A stretch of 38,001 bases of DNA from Pusillimonas minor (GCF_014237865.1 NZ_JACJUU010000018.1:1-38001); one strand, 5' to 3'. Positions 1 to 8,615 are shown, numbered from the stretch's first letter. The notes: a model not told the origin generated them from the letters alone. Numbers and translations are program-made.

Positions 1-121
1 TTGTTGATCTGTTATTCGTTTGCCCGACACAGCGATATCTCCAATTTGCTGTGTCAAACCCTAGCAGATCAACCGGCCAAGATAATTGTCGCTAACCGGT
101 CAAGTTAATTGTCGCTGAACA
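1..121. mobile_element. Terminal segment of an IS21-like insertion sequence
   Basis: Read on the minus strand inward from 121, the sequence starts TGTTCAGCGACAATTAAC and then carries two tandem related units (AGCGACAATTAaCTTGaCCGGTT and AGCGACAATTAtCTTGgCCGGTT, differing at two bases). Multiple short repeats just inside a TG-starting end are characteristic of the IS21 family (known of the family). No transposase is visible; the rest of the element would lie to the left of the window. The boundary at 121 is set by the TG dinucleotide and by the point where the neighbouring sugar transferase stops matching its family; it could be off by a few bases. Confidence 0.65.
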
Positions 122-1439
122 GCTGGGGCAGTTCGTCAAGGCTGCTGCGCCTTAAAAAATGGCCTATGGGGGTAATGCGCGGGTCGTTTTTTAGCTTGAA
201 GTCGGCGTTCCATTCGGCGCGCGCGGCCGGGTTGTTGGCTAACAGGTCGGCCAGCACTTCTTGCGAGTTAAGCACCATAGACCGAAACTTCAGGCATTTA
301 AAGGGTTTGCCGTTTTGGCCGATGCGTTCGTGGCCAAAAATGGGGCTGCCGCCGTCGCGGCTAATACGCCACCCTATGTAGGCAAAGGCCGGCGCCAGTA
401 CAGCCAGCAGCACGGCCGACCCAAAAATATCAAAGGCCCGTTTGGTAATGCGCGAAGCCCGTTTTCTAAGGCTTTCGTTAATGCGCAGAATTAAAACGTC
501 GTGGCTGAAAATAAAACCGGCATCAAGGCTGTTTAGCGGCAAGCCCCGTGTGGTGGGTATAACCGACACGGCATAGCATCCATGCAAGGTGGTTTGTTTG
601 ATCCAGTAGTCGCGCAGGGCTTCCTGGCCGTTTTCTACGGCAATAAAAAAATGGGTGTTAACGGGGCTGGTGTTTGCCCACAGGGTGGCTTCGTCGGAAA
701 TAACCGGTACGCCGTGCAGGCTGGGCGGTGCGCCGGCCGGTTCACCCGTAAAAAAGTACTGGAATTTGAACCCCATGGCGCTTTCGTGGCTAAGGGCCGC
801 GTAGGCTTCTTGGGCGTTGGGGCCCACACCAATAATAACGCTGGGCTTTTGCCACAGGCCCAGGGCGGCCAGCAGACGCTTTACGCTAAACCGGGTGGCG
901 GGCACCAGCATGAATGCCCACAGCCAGGTTAGCGCCCAGGCGTAGCGCGAAGGCTGAACCTTAAGCAAGGCCATGACCACCAGCTGTACCAGCGCAAGCA
1001 CGGCAATGGTGCGCAAAATTTCGCCCAGTTCGGCCCAAAAGGTTTTGCGGTAGGTGTAATGGCGCAGGCGTACCCAAAACCAGCCGATGCACACCAGGCC
1101 CAGGCCAACATGCAGCGTAACTGAAAGCGCCAGGCTTTTTTGGGGGAAATACGGTTGTGTAGACCCCTGCCAGCTGTACAGCAGGCCTGCGGCAACCAGG
1201 GGGGCCAGGCAGAACGCTATAAAGTCTGTAAGGGCTTGTACGTACTGAATGGAAATACGGCGCAGCAACCCGCCCGACTTGACGTTGAATAGTCGGGTTG
1301 TGTTCAGGCGTGCCTGGGGGTTGTTTGGCGGCATGGCAATGTGCAGGTTGGGTAAGGTTAAGGCGCGGTGGCCATACGGCTTTTGGGGTATGGGCGTTGT
1401 GTGTGGGCTAATGCGTACTGTGTATCCGGACCGCGTCAA
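105..1439 (-). pseudogene. WbaP-type undecaprenyl-phosphate sugar-phosphate transferase, C-terminus cut by an IS
   Basis: Membrane enzyme that would transfer a hexose-1-phosphate to undecaprenyl phosphate, the first step of O-antigen or exopolysaccharide repeat-unit synthesis. The N-terminal half has several hydrophobic segments (about residues 65-190), then a soluble nucleotide-fold linker, then the bacterial sugar transferase domain starting near RAFDIFGSAVLLA, with the family block FGHERIGQNGKPFKCLKFRS and the helix SSLDELPQLF. In the family this last motif is followed by about 50 residues including a G-D-M-S-x-V-G-P-R-P block; here the frame runs instead into S-D-N-stop encoded by the IS end. 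The product therefore lacks part of the catalytic domain and is probably inactive. It lies 30 bp downstream of pgi on the same strand. The start is uncertain: an internal Met at residue 36 is also possible. The sugar specificity cannot be read. Confidence 0.8.
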
Positions 1440-1469
1440 AATATTTCATTTATTATAAAACATTTTATA

Positions 1470-3131
1470 TCACGCCGCGGGTTCTGTGGCTTCTGGCGTC
1501 GGCGTTTCTGGTACGGGTTCTGTTGTTTTTGATACGGGCGCTGTTGGCACTGGCGCAGGTTGGGGCGTTGTTGTGGTGGTGTGTTGCAGCGCCTTAAGCC
1601 AGTACAGGGTAGACGCGTCGTGGTTGCCGGTGGGGGCGCCGGGTTGGCTTAATGACCTGAAAATGCCGGCGGCCAACGTTTTGCCGTGTTCCACACCCCA
1701 TTGGTCGAAGGGGTTGATGTTCCACAGTACGCCCAGGGTAAAGGTTTTGTGTTCGTACAGCGCCAGTAAGGCGCCCAACGAATAGGGGCTTAGTTCGCGC
1801 AGCACAATAAGGTTTGATGGCCGCCCACCGGCGTGGCTGCGGTGTGGGGCAAGTTGCTGCGCGCGTTGCGGTGGCAGGCCTTCGGCAAGGCCGTCTTGGT
1901 GGGCGTTATGGGGCGTTTTGCCGTTCAGCAGGGCTTCGCGCTGGGCCAGGCAGTTGGCCACCAGGCGGGTGTGGTGCTGGGCCCAGGTGTGGTCGGCGTG
2001 CTGGCACACAATAAAGTCTACCGGGCAGCCGTCGCTGCTTTGGTGCAACCACTGAAAAAACGTGTGCTGGGCGTCGGTGCCGGGCATGCCCCACACGGCG
2101 GCGCCGGTGGCCAACCCGGCCGGGTTGCCGTTAATGTCAACCGACTTTCCCAAAGACTCCATTTCTAGCTGCTGCAGGTAGGGTACCAGGTGGCCCAACC
2201 GGTGGTCGTAGGGGGCAATATTATGCGACCCGTACCCAAGAATATTGCGGTTAATGGCGGCAGCTATGGCCATTTGCACGGGGGCGTTTTCGGGCACAGG
2301 CGCGGTGGCGAAGTGGTTGTCCAGGGCGGCTGCGCCGGCGTGCAGGCCGGCAAGGGTGTCGATGCCCACAGCCAGGGCAATGGTCAGGCCCACCGAAGAC
2401 CAAATCGAGAATCTGCCGCCGACCCATTCCCAGAACTTGAAGATATGGCCTGGGTGTGCACCCCAGGCCAGGGCCTTGTCGGGGCAGGCGGTAATGGCAA
2501 CAATGTGGCGGTAAGGGTCGGCCACGCCGGCGCCGGCCAGCCATTCAATGGCGCGTTGGGCGTTTTCAAGGGTTTCGGTGGTGGTAAATGATTTTGACGC
2601 GACCACAATAAGGGTGTCGCGTGGGTCTAGCCCGGCCATGGCGCCGGCCATGGCGTGGCCGTCGATATTGGCGGCAAAGCGCACGGTGCGCCAGGTTCCG
2701 GCGTAGCCAAAGGCCGCTACGGCCAGTCGAACCCCCCAGTCGCTGCCCCCAATGCCAATATGAATCACGTTGCGCCATTGGCGTTCGGCGTCTGCCAGGT
2801 GAACAAAATCCATCATGCGCTGGCGTTCGTGGGCTACGTCGCGGTTAGGGGCGGCGGCGCGCAAAGCGGTATGCCAGGCGGCGCGCAGTTCGGTGGGGTT
2901 GGCCGTGTCGCCGTTAAGCAAGGCGTTGCGCCGGGCGTTAAAGTTGTGTTCGTCTAGCAGGGCCTGGGCGGCGGCGGTAATGTCGGGCGAGCCGTACTGT
3001 GCGCTCAGGTCGATATGCAGGCCGGCTGCCTGCAAAATTTTTGAGGTGGGTTGGGGCAGGCAAGCCTGAGCAACGGCGTGTGCCAGTGGTTGCCAGCGCC
3101 CGGGCAAGGCGTTATTGGGGGTAGGGTGCAT
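1470..3131 (-). CDS. pgi: Glucose-6-phosphate isomerase
   Basis: Interconverts glucose-6-phosphate and fructose-6-phosphate in the cytoplasm, feeding glycolysis/gluconeogenesis and nucleotide-sugar precursors. Visible family blocks are HIGIGGSDWGVRLA, VVASKSFTTTETL (sugar-phosphate binding), the loop around KFWEWVGGRFSIWSSVG, and the second PGI signature NPFDQWGVEHGKTLA near the C-terminus. Length is 553 aa, near the usual ~550, but the last ~40 residues are a low-complexity Thr/Pro/Ala tail that looks unrelated to the fold. It starts 3 bp after rfaH and precedes the truncated sugar transferase, so the three genes look like one transcription unit. Its position inside a polysaccharide locus suggests a role in precursor supply; whether another pgi exists cannot be seen. 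Confidence 0.95.
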   Translation of the reverse strand: MHPTPNNALPGRWQPLAHAVAQACLPQPTSKILQAAGLHIDLSAQYGSPDITAAAQALLDEHNFNARRNALLNGDTANPTELRAAWHTALRAAAPNRDVAHERQRMMDFVHLADAERQWRNVIHIGIGGSDWGVRLAVAAFGYAGTWRTVRFAANIDGHAMAGAMAGLDPRDTLIVVASKSFTTTETLENAQRAIEWLAGAGVADPYRHIVAITACPDKALAWGAHPGHIFKFWEWVGGRFSIWSSVGLTIALAVGIDTLAGLHAGAAALDNHFATAPVPENAPVQMAIAAAINRNILGYGSHNIAPYDHRLGHLVPYLQQLEMESLGKSVDINGNPAGLATGAAVWGMPGTDAQHTFFQWLHQSSDGCPVDFIVCQHADHTWAQHHTRLVANCLAQREALLNGKTPHNAHQDGLAEGLPPQRAQQLAPHRSHAGGRPSNLIVLRELSPYSLGALLALYEHKTFTLGVLWNINPFDQWGVEHGKTLAAGIFRSLSQPGAPTGNHDASTLYWLKALQHTTTTTPQPAPVPTAPVSKTTEPVPETPTPEATEPAA

Positions 3132-3134
3132 GGG

Positions 3135-3662
3135 TTACAGGGCTTTGGCCAGGGCTTCGGGCATAACGGGGACGCGAACGGGTTTGCTTAACAGCTCTAT
3201 AAGCACCATGGCGCGGCGTTCGCCGTCTGTTATTTGGAACAGGCCCTCTATGCCGCTAAATGGGCCTTGAGTAATTTGCACGCGGTCGCCTGGTTGAAAC
3301 AGGGGAACCGGCCGGGTGTGCAGGGCTTCTTGCTGGCGTAAGGCATCGACCAGGGTGTTGTCGATTTTTTTGGGTTGGGTGCCAAAAGTAACCAACCGGC
3401 TAACCCCCCGGGTAGACCGAATAGGCGCCCAGCTTTGGGCCATGGCGTCGTCGCCCAGTTGTATAAACAAGTAACGGGGGAACAAAGCTTCTTGGCACAC
3501 AACGACTTTGCCGCGCTGTAACTTTTCATGAAACAGCTGTGGCAAATAGCAGGTGTAACCCTGTTGTTGCAGGTTTTGCAGCGCACAGGCTTCTTGGCGC
3601 GGTTTTGTGTGTATAAGGTACCAATGCACGGGTCGGCCAATACGTATCAAATCAAACAGCAT
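3135..3662 (-). CDS. rfaH: RfaH/NusG-type transcription antiterminator
   Basis: A 175-aa NusG paralogue. The N-terminal NGN domain shows WYLIHTKPRQE, then LFPRYLFIQL and the hydrophobic patch IRSTRGVSRLV; a KOW motif follows at QPGDRVQITQGPFSGIEG. RfaH proteins ride on RNA polymerase and suppress Rho-dependent termination in long, poorly translated surface-polysaccharide operons. It is the first gene of the rfaH-pgi-sugar transferase unit, which fits an operon-specific antiterminator rather than general NusG. No strong Shine-Dalgarno sequence is seen before the chosen ATG (upstream bases are GCTAGA), so expression may be low or the start may be a few codons downstream. I did not find a convincing ops element in the window. 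Confidence 0.85.
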   Translation of the reverse strand: MLFDLIRIGRPVHWYLIHTKPRQEACALQNLQQQGYTCYLPQLFHEKLQRGKVVVCQEALFPRYLFIQLGDDAMAQSWAPIRSTRGVSRLVTFGTQPKKIDNTLVDALRQQEALHTRPVPLFQPGDRVQITQGPFSGIEGLFQITDGERRAMVLIELLSKPVRVPVMPEALAKAL

Positions 3663-3742
3663 TCTAGCAATTGTAATGGTTGCCTGCTTGTTATTGGTTT
3701 ATGACCGGTAACTAACGCCCAGCATTAAAACAATGCCGGGTG

Positions 3743-5828
3743 CTATAGCGGTTTGGGGTCTTCCGACAGCGCTTTTTTAAGCAACGTGGCCAGGTCTACC
3801 CTTAAGTAGGGCTTGGGCAGCAGCCAGTAGCCTTCGGCGGTGCGGTCTTGGTCTTTGGCCAGTTTGTGCGAATACCCCGACGACAGCACCACCCGTATGT
3901 TGGGCTTTTGGCGGCGCGCCAGTGCGGCCAGCTGCTGGCCGTCCATGCCGCCGGGCATCATCATGTCGGTAAGCAACAGGTCAATGTCGGGGTGGCGCTG
4001 CAATTCAAGCAGGCCCTCGTGGCCGTTGCTTGCGGCCAGCACTTCGTAGCCTAGTTTTTGTAGCTGTCGCACTAGCGTAACCTGCACGGCGGGTTCGTCT
4101 TCGACGACCAGAATTTTGCCGGTGCCGGTGGGCGGGGTTTTGATTTCGGAAGTGGCCCCGGGCGCAGTGGCGGCGTCGGCCATGACCGGGAAATACAGGC
4201 CGATGGTTGTGCCTTGCGTTAGGGCCGATGTTACGGTGACGCCACCTTTTGACTGTTTAACAAAGCCGTCAACCATGCTTAGGCCCAACCCGCTGCCATT
4301 ACCCACGTTTTTGGTGGTGTAAAACGGGTCAAAAATATGTTCTTGGGCATCGGGGGCAATGCCTTGACCGTCGTCTTGTACTTCCAGCAACAGGTAGGTG
4401 GCGTCGGGGGGCAGGTGCCGAGGCAGGGCGGCGTTATGGGGGTTAACGGTGCGGGTGCGCAGTGTTACCGTGCCCGAATTCTGAATAGCGTCGCGGGCGT
4501 TTAGCACCAGGTTAAGCACGGCGTTTTCTAGCTGAGCCGGGTCAACCATAATGGTGGCCGGGTTGGCGTTAAGGGCCAGGTTAAGTGTAATGCGGCTGTC
4601 TAGTACCCGTTCGGCCAGGGTTTGCATGCCGGTAAGCAAGGTATTAACGTGCACCGGCTTGGGTTGCAGCAATTGTTGCCTTGAAAACGACAACAGGTTG
4701 CGGATCAGGTCGGCACCGCGGCGCGCCGCGCGTTTCACGTCTAGCGCCATTTCCTTGTGTTCGCTGCCCTCGGCCAGTTCTTCTGCCAATTGGCCCGCGT
4801 TGCTTAAAATGACCGTCAGCAAGTTATTAAAGTCGTGCGCCAGGCCCCCGGTAAGCTTGACGATAGCCTCGCGGCGTTGCGACACCTGCAGTTGCTGTTC
4901 TACCTGGCGGGCGGCTTCGCGCTGTTGGGTGCGTTCGATAGCCACACGCACAAACTGGCAAATATGGTTAATGGTGGCAAGCTGTTCTTCGGTAGGCGGT
5001 TGGGGTTGATGGCTGTATATGCCAAACGTAGCCAGCACTTTGCCGGTGGCCCCTATAACCGGGGTTGACCAGCACGCCCGGGCATCGATAAGGTCGACGA
5101 TGTCTTGAAAGGGTGCCCAAAGCGGGTCGGTGATCATATCGGTAACAATTACTGGCTGTTGTCGGGCAGCAGACGTACCGCACGACCCAAAGCCTTCGCC
5201 AATGCTTACGCCGTTAAGGGCCTGAATATAGTCCTGTGGGTGTTTGGGGGCCGACCCATGCCACAAGCGCCCGTTTTTTACCAGCAAAATAGAAGACACA
5301 ACGTCGGGGATGAAGCCGTCGACGGCGTGCGTGACGATGTCGAGTATGTCTTGTAGTTCGCGTTCTTGGCTGATGGCGTCGAGCACCTTGCTTTCAAGGG
5401 CTTGCAGCGCAACCACGCGCTTAAGTTCGCCATGGGCCTGGTCAACAGCCTGATTGGCCAGCTTGATGTCGTGGATGTCGGTGGTGATGCCGTACCAGCG
5501 CCGAATTGTGCCGTCGGGGTTGCAGTGCGGGGGTGGCCGCTACATGGTGCCAGCGGTAACTGTTGCTGGGCTGATGGAAAATCCGGAATTCGGCCTGATA
5601 CTTGGCGCCCGACGCGATGCAGTTGGCCCAAATACGCGATGTAGGCGCGTGGTCGTCGGGGTGAACAACCGCCAGCCAGTCGATTACGCCGCCTTGGTCG
5701 GCAGGGCGCCCGGTGTAGTGTTCGAAGACGTGATTTACGTAATCTACCTGGCCATTTGGGGTGGCTGTCCAGATCATGCTGGGCAGTGCCTCGGCCATAT
5801 CGCGCTGGTTGTCGGTAAGTGTGGGCAT
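3743..5828 (-). pseudogene. PAS-GAF-histidine kinase-receiver hybrid sensor, split by a one-base frameshift
   Basis: Two adjacent frames make one coherent hybrid kinase of about 695 residues. The first (from 5828) encodes a PAS domain (MAEALPSMIWTATPNG ... YRWHHVAATP) and then turns to nonsense. The second frame resumes with the expected end of the PAS domain (PDGTIRRWYGITTDIHDIK) and runs through a GAF domain, the H box GGLAHDFNNLL, N box NLVLNARDAI, G boxes DDGQGI and GNGSGLGLS, and a C-terminal receiver with the acceptor Asp in LLTDMMMPGG and the conserved Lys in LPKPY. The shift lies at 5521-5533, where the plus strand has a run of five G; deleting one base restores a single frame. The C-terminal part could still be made from a GTG at 5416 but would lack the PAS domain. 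A sequencing error is an alternative explanation. No partner regulator is adjacent. Confidence 0.8.
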
Positions 5829-5958
5829 ACGGTGTGTAGCGTAATACTATTCGTAACTGGGAACAAGGCAAACGTGGCCCTACCGGCGCAGCCATTGCAC
5901 TGCTCAGAATTCTGGACAAAGCGCCCGAGGCCGCCCTGTCGGCTTTGCGCTGATGTTT

Positions 5959-6615
5959 TTATGTGCCCAGGCCACCGGCCGTGTCTGGCGCTCTGGAAAT
6001 ACAAAAAACGCATGCCGGCGGCAGGTTTTTAGCTACAAAAGCCGTCAGCCGGCTGGTCAGGCCCAATGCATTTAGCGTGTCTGCCGACACCGGGCATGTC
6101 AGCCCATAGGTAAACAAATACAGTGCACCATCGGGGCGCATGGCCTCGAAAGTGGCTTCAAGCATTTGCGCATGAATGGTGTGGTTCATGTTGCGCAAAG
6201 GCAAGCCGCACACTGTGGCAACAATATCGCGCTGGGCGGTGTCGTAGTGCAAATGCAGGGTTTGGGCCGGTATTTGCAGCAAGGTAGACTGCGGAAAGCG
6301 ATGGCGTAACCTGGCGGCCAGTGCCGGGTCTTGCTCGACCAGCACAAGATCGGCCGGGTCAAACCCTCTGTCCAGCATATATTGGGTGAAAGCGCCTGTG
6401 CCGCTGCCCAGTTCAAGGACTTTGCCGGCGCCCGGCTGCAGGTGGGCCGTGATGGCAGCCGCCAGCGCCCGGCTTGAAGGCAGAATGGCGCCGATGCCCA
6501 GCGGGTTTTTGGCAAAAGCTTGCACAAACTGTATATGGTCTTGCAGCCATTTCAGGCGGCTGTCGGTGTCTTGCGTTGTCTTGGCTACGGTTTCGTGCGC
6601 TGACGGTGAAGACAT
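5959..6615 (-). CDS. PmtA-like SAM-dependent methyltransferase
   Basis: A 218-aa class I methyltransferase. Motif I is VLELGSGTGAFTQYM (SAM-binding glycine loop) and an acidic end-of-strand-2 residue is in LVLVEQDPALAARL. The segment LGIGAILPSSRALAAAI just before motif I is typical of the phospholipid N-methyltransferase / rRNA-dimethylase-like group (COG3963), and VCGLPLRNM sits where that group has its substrate motif. By family it would methylate phosphatidylethanolamine or a related substrate at the membrane; the actual substrate is not shown by the sequence. It is a single gene between the broken kinase and the decayed amidase region, with about 130 bp of non-coding DNA on its downstream side. 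Confidence 0.75.
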   Translation of the reverse strand: MSSPSAHETVAKTTQDTDSRLKWLQDHIQFVQAFAKNPLGIGAILPSSRALAAAITAHLQPGAGKVLELGSGTGAFTQYMLDRGFDPADLVLVEQDPALAARLRHRFPQSTLLQIPAQTLHLHYDTAQRDIVATVCGLPLRNMNHTIHAQMLEATFEAMRPDGALYLFTYGLTCPVSADTLNALGLTSRLTAFVAKNLPPACVFCISRAPDTAGGLGT

Positions 6616-6733
6616 GGTGCGTCGTCCTTTTTTGGTTTTTTGGCAATGGCCGCGGCCATCAGGCCTGCATCGAACTATAAGCTAAATGCTCGCAAGAATC
6701 GATGGCATTTGTAAACAGATGTCAGCCTTGCTG

Positions 6734-6751
6734 CGGGACAACGTTGTCCCG
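6734..6751. promoter_or_regulatory. Perfect 18-bp palindrome with LacI-family operator core
   Basis: CGGGACAACGTTGTCCCG is perfectly self-complementary. The central AACGTT is the usual core of LacI/GalR-family operators. It lies 15 bp before the ATG at 6767 of the tiny split membrane-protein gene, whose SD-like AGGAACAGG lies between. I infer an operator for the former small-protein/amidase unit. No LacI-family regulator is present in the window. Confidence 0.5.
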
Positions 6752-6766
6752 ATCAGGAACAGGTTG

Positions 6767-6826
6767 ATGTCTTTCCTGCGGTTTCTGCCTAATGCTGCTC
6801 TGCCGGTGGCCGCAGGGGCTATTTGA
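6767..6826 (+). pseudogene. 5' half of a tiny membrane-protein gene, cut by the VapBC module
   Basis: A start codon with a good ribosome-binding sequence (AGGAACAGG) opens a frame beginning M-S-F-L-R-F-L-P-N-A-A-L-P and ending after 19 codons at a stop shared with the end of the vapC region. The same sequence recurs at 7602, where the frame continues as AAGAVVVSVVLISWF-stop. Joining the two halves gives one ~29-residue hydrophobic protein. The sequence shows the split and the duplication; that this was once a translated gene is inference from the ribosome-binding site and reading frame. Confidence 0.45.
6772..6820 (+). repeat. Direct repeat, copy 1, flanking vapBC
   Basis: 49 bp from TTTCCTGCGG to CGCAGGGGCT, matching copy 2 at 7602-7650 at 44 of 49 positions. 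The two copies lie 830 bp apart and bracket the toxin-antitoxin genes exactly; the vapC stop codon overlaps the end of this copy. Confidence 0.85.
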
Positions 6827-7232
6827 AAGGATTCTTGACGCTAAGTTGTTGGTCTGGCAGCTGTAGCCCGTTGTGCATGTCTTCGGTATACAAGGTGTGG
6901 CAACCTGCATCGGCTGCAGCCGCCACAATGCAGGCATCATAAAACGGTAACTGGTATCGGGCCGAAATTGTCCTGCCTTGGTCGTGAATGGTTTCGGTAA
7001 GGGGTACAACCTTGCAAAAGCCCCGTACCAGGGTCAAAAACCGGGTGATGTCGTCCCACGTCATTTGCAGCTTGCGCCTGCATACGTGCGCCACTTCGTT
7101 TAACACTTGCACGCTGATCACCGGGCCGGACGCCAGCAGATGTTCGGCCTGATCGGCCTTGTGGTTGTCTGCCGAAAGCAGATACAAAACGACATTACTG
7201 TCAAGAAAATGCCCGAATTTAGTCGCGCGCAT
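6819..7232 (-). CDS. vapC: VapC-like PIN-domain toxin
   Basis: About 137-aa PIN-domain ribonuclease, the toxin of a type II toxin-antitoxin pair. The first catalytic Asp is in HFLDSNVVLYLLS, conserved Glu in VLNEVAHVCRRKL, and the later acidic residues in YDACIVAAAADAGC and YTEDM. VapC toxins cleave RNA (often initiator tRNA or rRNA) with Mg2+. I start it at the ATG at 7232 (M-R-A-T-K-F), which overlaps the antitoxin stop by 14 bp, as is usual for coupled pairs; a longer frame starting at 7286 would run through the antitoxin gene. Its stop codon falls inside the left flanking repeat. Confidence 0.85.
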   Translation of the reverse strand: MRATKFGHFLDSNVVLYLLSADNHKADQAEHLLASGPVISVQVLNEVAHVCRRKLQMTWDDITRFLTLVRGFCKVVPLTETIHDQGRTISARYQLPFYDACIVAAAADAGCHTLYTEDMHNGLQLPDQQLSVKNPFK

Positions 7233-7452
7233 TGGCTTGCTCGCGGTCGAAGTGGAAGTCGGCGGGCAACTTCCCCCGGAACGCACGCAAGCGTTTCAGC
7301 AATTGGTCGGCGCCTGGCTTTTTACGTACTGCAAAGGTTCTTGCGTCATCAATAATAATTTCAATGTCATCGCCTTCCCGCAGCTCAAGTGCCTCGACCA
7401 GGCAGGCAGGGAGGCGCACCGCAAGACTATTGCCCCATTTTGCAACTTGCAT
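7219..7452 (-). CDS. vapB: VapB/MazE-like AbrB-fold antitoxin
   Basis: A 77-aa antitoxin with an N-terminal SpoVT/AbrB swapped-hairpin domain: MQVAKWGNSLAVRLPACLVE then LELREGDDIEIIIDD. The C-terminal part (KRLRAFRGKLPADFHFDRE) would wrap the toxin. The start is fixed by a clear Shine-Dalgarno sequence (AGGAAG) six bases before the ATG at 7452; a frame reaching 7602 has no such signal. It precedes and overlaps vapC. By family it binds and neutralises VapC and, with it, represses their shared promoter, which should lie at about 7455-7500, where the sequence is AT-rich. Confidence 0.85.
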   Translation of the reverse strand: MQVAKWGNSLAVRLPACLVEALELREGDDIEIIIDDARTFAVRKKPGADQLLKRLRAFRGKLPADFHFDREQANARD

Positions 7453-7601
7453 GATGAGCTTCCTGATGTTGATATACATTTTTATTGTATATCTTGGGTG
7501 TGGAAATGCAAGGGGCAAATAGGTCACCGCCACGGGTCGGAAAGCGCTAATTGCGGCGGGTTGTATATGCGGGACGTATTTGCGAGATTCCGCTGTTTTC
7601 A

Positions 7602-7686
7602 TTTCCTGCGGTTTTTGCGTAATGCTGCTTTGCCGTTAGCCGCAGGGGCTGTTGTGGTGTCTGTCGTGTTGATAAGCTGGTTCTAG
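7602..7686 (+). pseudogene. Direct repeat copy 2 and 3' half of the tiny membrane-protein gene
   Basis: 7602-7650 repeats 6772-6820 (44/49 identical). The frame FLRFLRNAALPLAAGA continues past the repeat as VVVSVVLISWF-stop at 7686, giving one transmembrane-like segment. No start codon with a ribosome-binding site precedes this copy. It ends 50 bp before the amidase remnant, consistent with both having belonged to one operon. Confidence 0.45.
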
Positions 7687-7736
7687 CAGGGTCTGGCCAC
7701 CGCCGGCCCACATAAACCAATAACGGAGACACAAAC

Positions 7737-8108
7737 ATGACAAAAATTTCTGACCCTGCGCAGCAACCCTCAGAGTTATGGCGCTGGAGCGCAACGGCGC
7801 TGGCGCAGGGTATTCGAACCGGTGCAATTTCTTCGCGGGAAGCAACCCTGGCGAGCCTGCAACGTATCGAGCAAGTCAACCCTCACGTCAACGCACTGGT
7901 CGAGGTCTCGCCCGAAGAGGCTTTGGCGATGGCTGATGCTGCGGATCGCGCAGTGGCGTCTGGTGAAGACCTTGGGATGCAACCCGCACACCGGGCGGCT
8001 CGAGTGGCGGGGCTGCTGCTGCGGCGGCGACTGGCATGGTGCCTGGCCGATATTTTGTCGGGTTGACCGGCCCATTCTATCGGGCAAAGGTACGGCTGGC
8101 GATGGGTG
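7737..8108 (+). pseudogene. Amidase (GatA-like signature family) remnant with internal deletion and frame change
   Basis: The ATG at 7737 follows the SD-like GGAG and opens a normal amidase N-terminus (LQRIEQVNPHVNALVEVSPEEALAMADAADRAVASGEDLG). In intact amidases this is followed by ~60 residues containing the catalytic Lys; here they are missing. Straight afterwards, in another frame, PGGSSGGAAAAAATGMVP reproduces the amidase-signature serine loop. After that no amidase sequence is visible and the frames close by 8066-8110. The gene therefore lost its middle and its C-terminal three quarters. The original substrate is unknown. Confidence 0.75.
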
Positions 8109-8114
8109 TTTTTG

Positions 8115-8456
8115 CTAGGTTTCGATTTGCTGCTTTAGCAGATGCAGCTTGTTTTTTGCAGCGGCCCAGACCTCATGCTCTGGCAAGGGTGGCTTGGCTT
8201 GTGTAATGCGCTTCCAGCGCGGGTCGTGCGATAGGTCACGGTTCAGTTGCACAAAATGCGCCTGGTCGGGCGCGATTTCGCTGGCCTCGACAATGGCACC
8301 GACGGGGCATTGGCCGACACAAATCGAGCAATCAATACATTCGTCGGGGTTGATAACCATGAAATTAGGCCCCTCGAAAAAACATTCCATGGGGCAGACA
8401 CTGACGCAGTCGGTGTACTTGCAGGCAATACAACTTTCGGTTACTACAAAGGCCAT
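8115..8456 (-). CDS. fdxA: FdxA-type ferredoxin (3Fe-4S and 4Fe-4S)
   Basis: A 113-aa electron carrier. The N-terminal cysteine pattern CIACKYTDCVSVCPMECF is that of the seven-iron ferredoxins with a 3Fe-4S cluster, followed by CIDCSICVGQCPVGAI for the 4Fe-4S cluster. The basic/aromatic C-terminal stretch (AHFVQLNRDLSHDPRWKRI) is also typical of this family. The ATG is preceded by a weak AT-rich leader. It faces katG in the same direction but is separated from it by 174 bp with an inverted repeat, so it is probably transcribed separately. Redox partners are not identifiable here. Confidence 0.93.
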   Translation of the reverse strand: MAFVVTESCIACKYTDCVSVCPMECFFEGPNFMVINPDECIDCSICVGQCPVGAIVEASEIAPDQAHFVQLNRDLSHDPRWKRITQAKPPLPEHEVWAAAKNKLHLLKQQIET

Positions 8457-8585
8457 GCTTTTAAATCACCCTGTTTAATTGTTTATGTAGGTGACGACTG
8501 TACTCGCTTTTTGTGACAGCCAATAGCAACGGTGCTGCAAACATTAATTCCCGAAACAGGAATATTCAGCTTATCAATTTGAACA

Positions 8586-8615
8586 GCCGGTAGCCGACTG
8601 TTGTCAGCTACCGGC
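8586..8615. terminator. Inverted repeat downstream of katG, possible terminator
   Basis: GCCGGTAGC and GCTACCGGC form a 9-bp perfect stem with a 12-base loop, 16 bp past the katG stop. There is no U-run on the katG side, so it may be a weak or Rho-assisted terminator. Confidence 0.45.

Noticed and set aside
5278..5919. Separate 213-codon gene over the kinase frameshift
   Set aside because: It is the third frame of the kinase gene; the PAS and GAF parts are explained by the other two frames.
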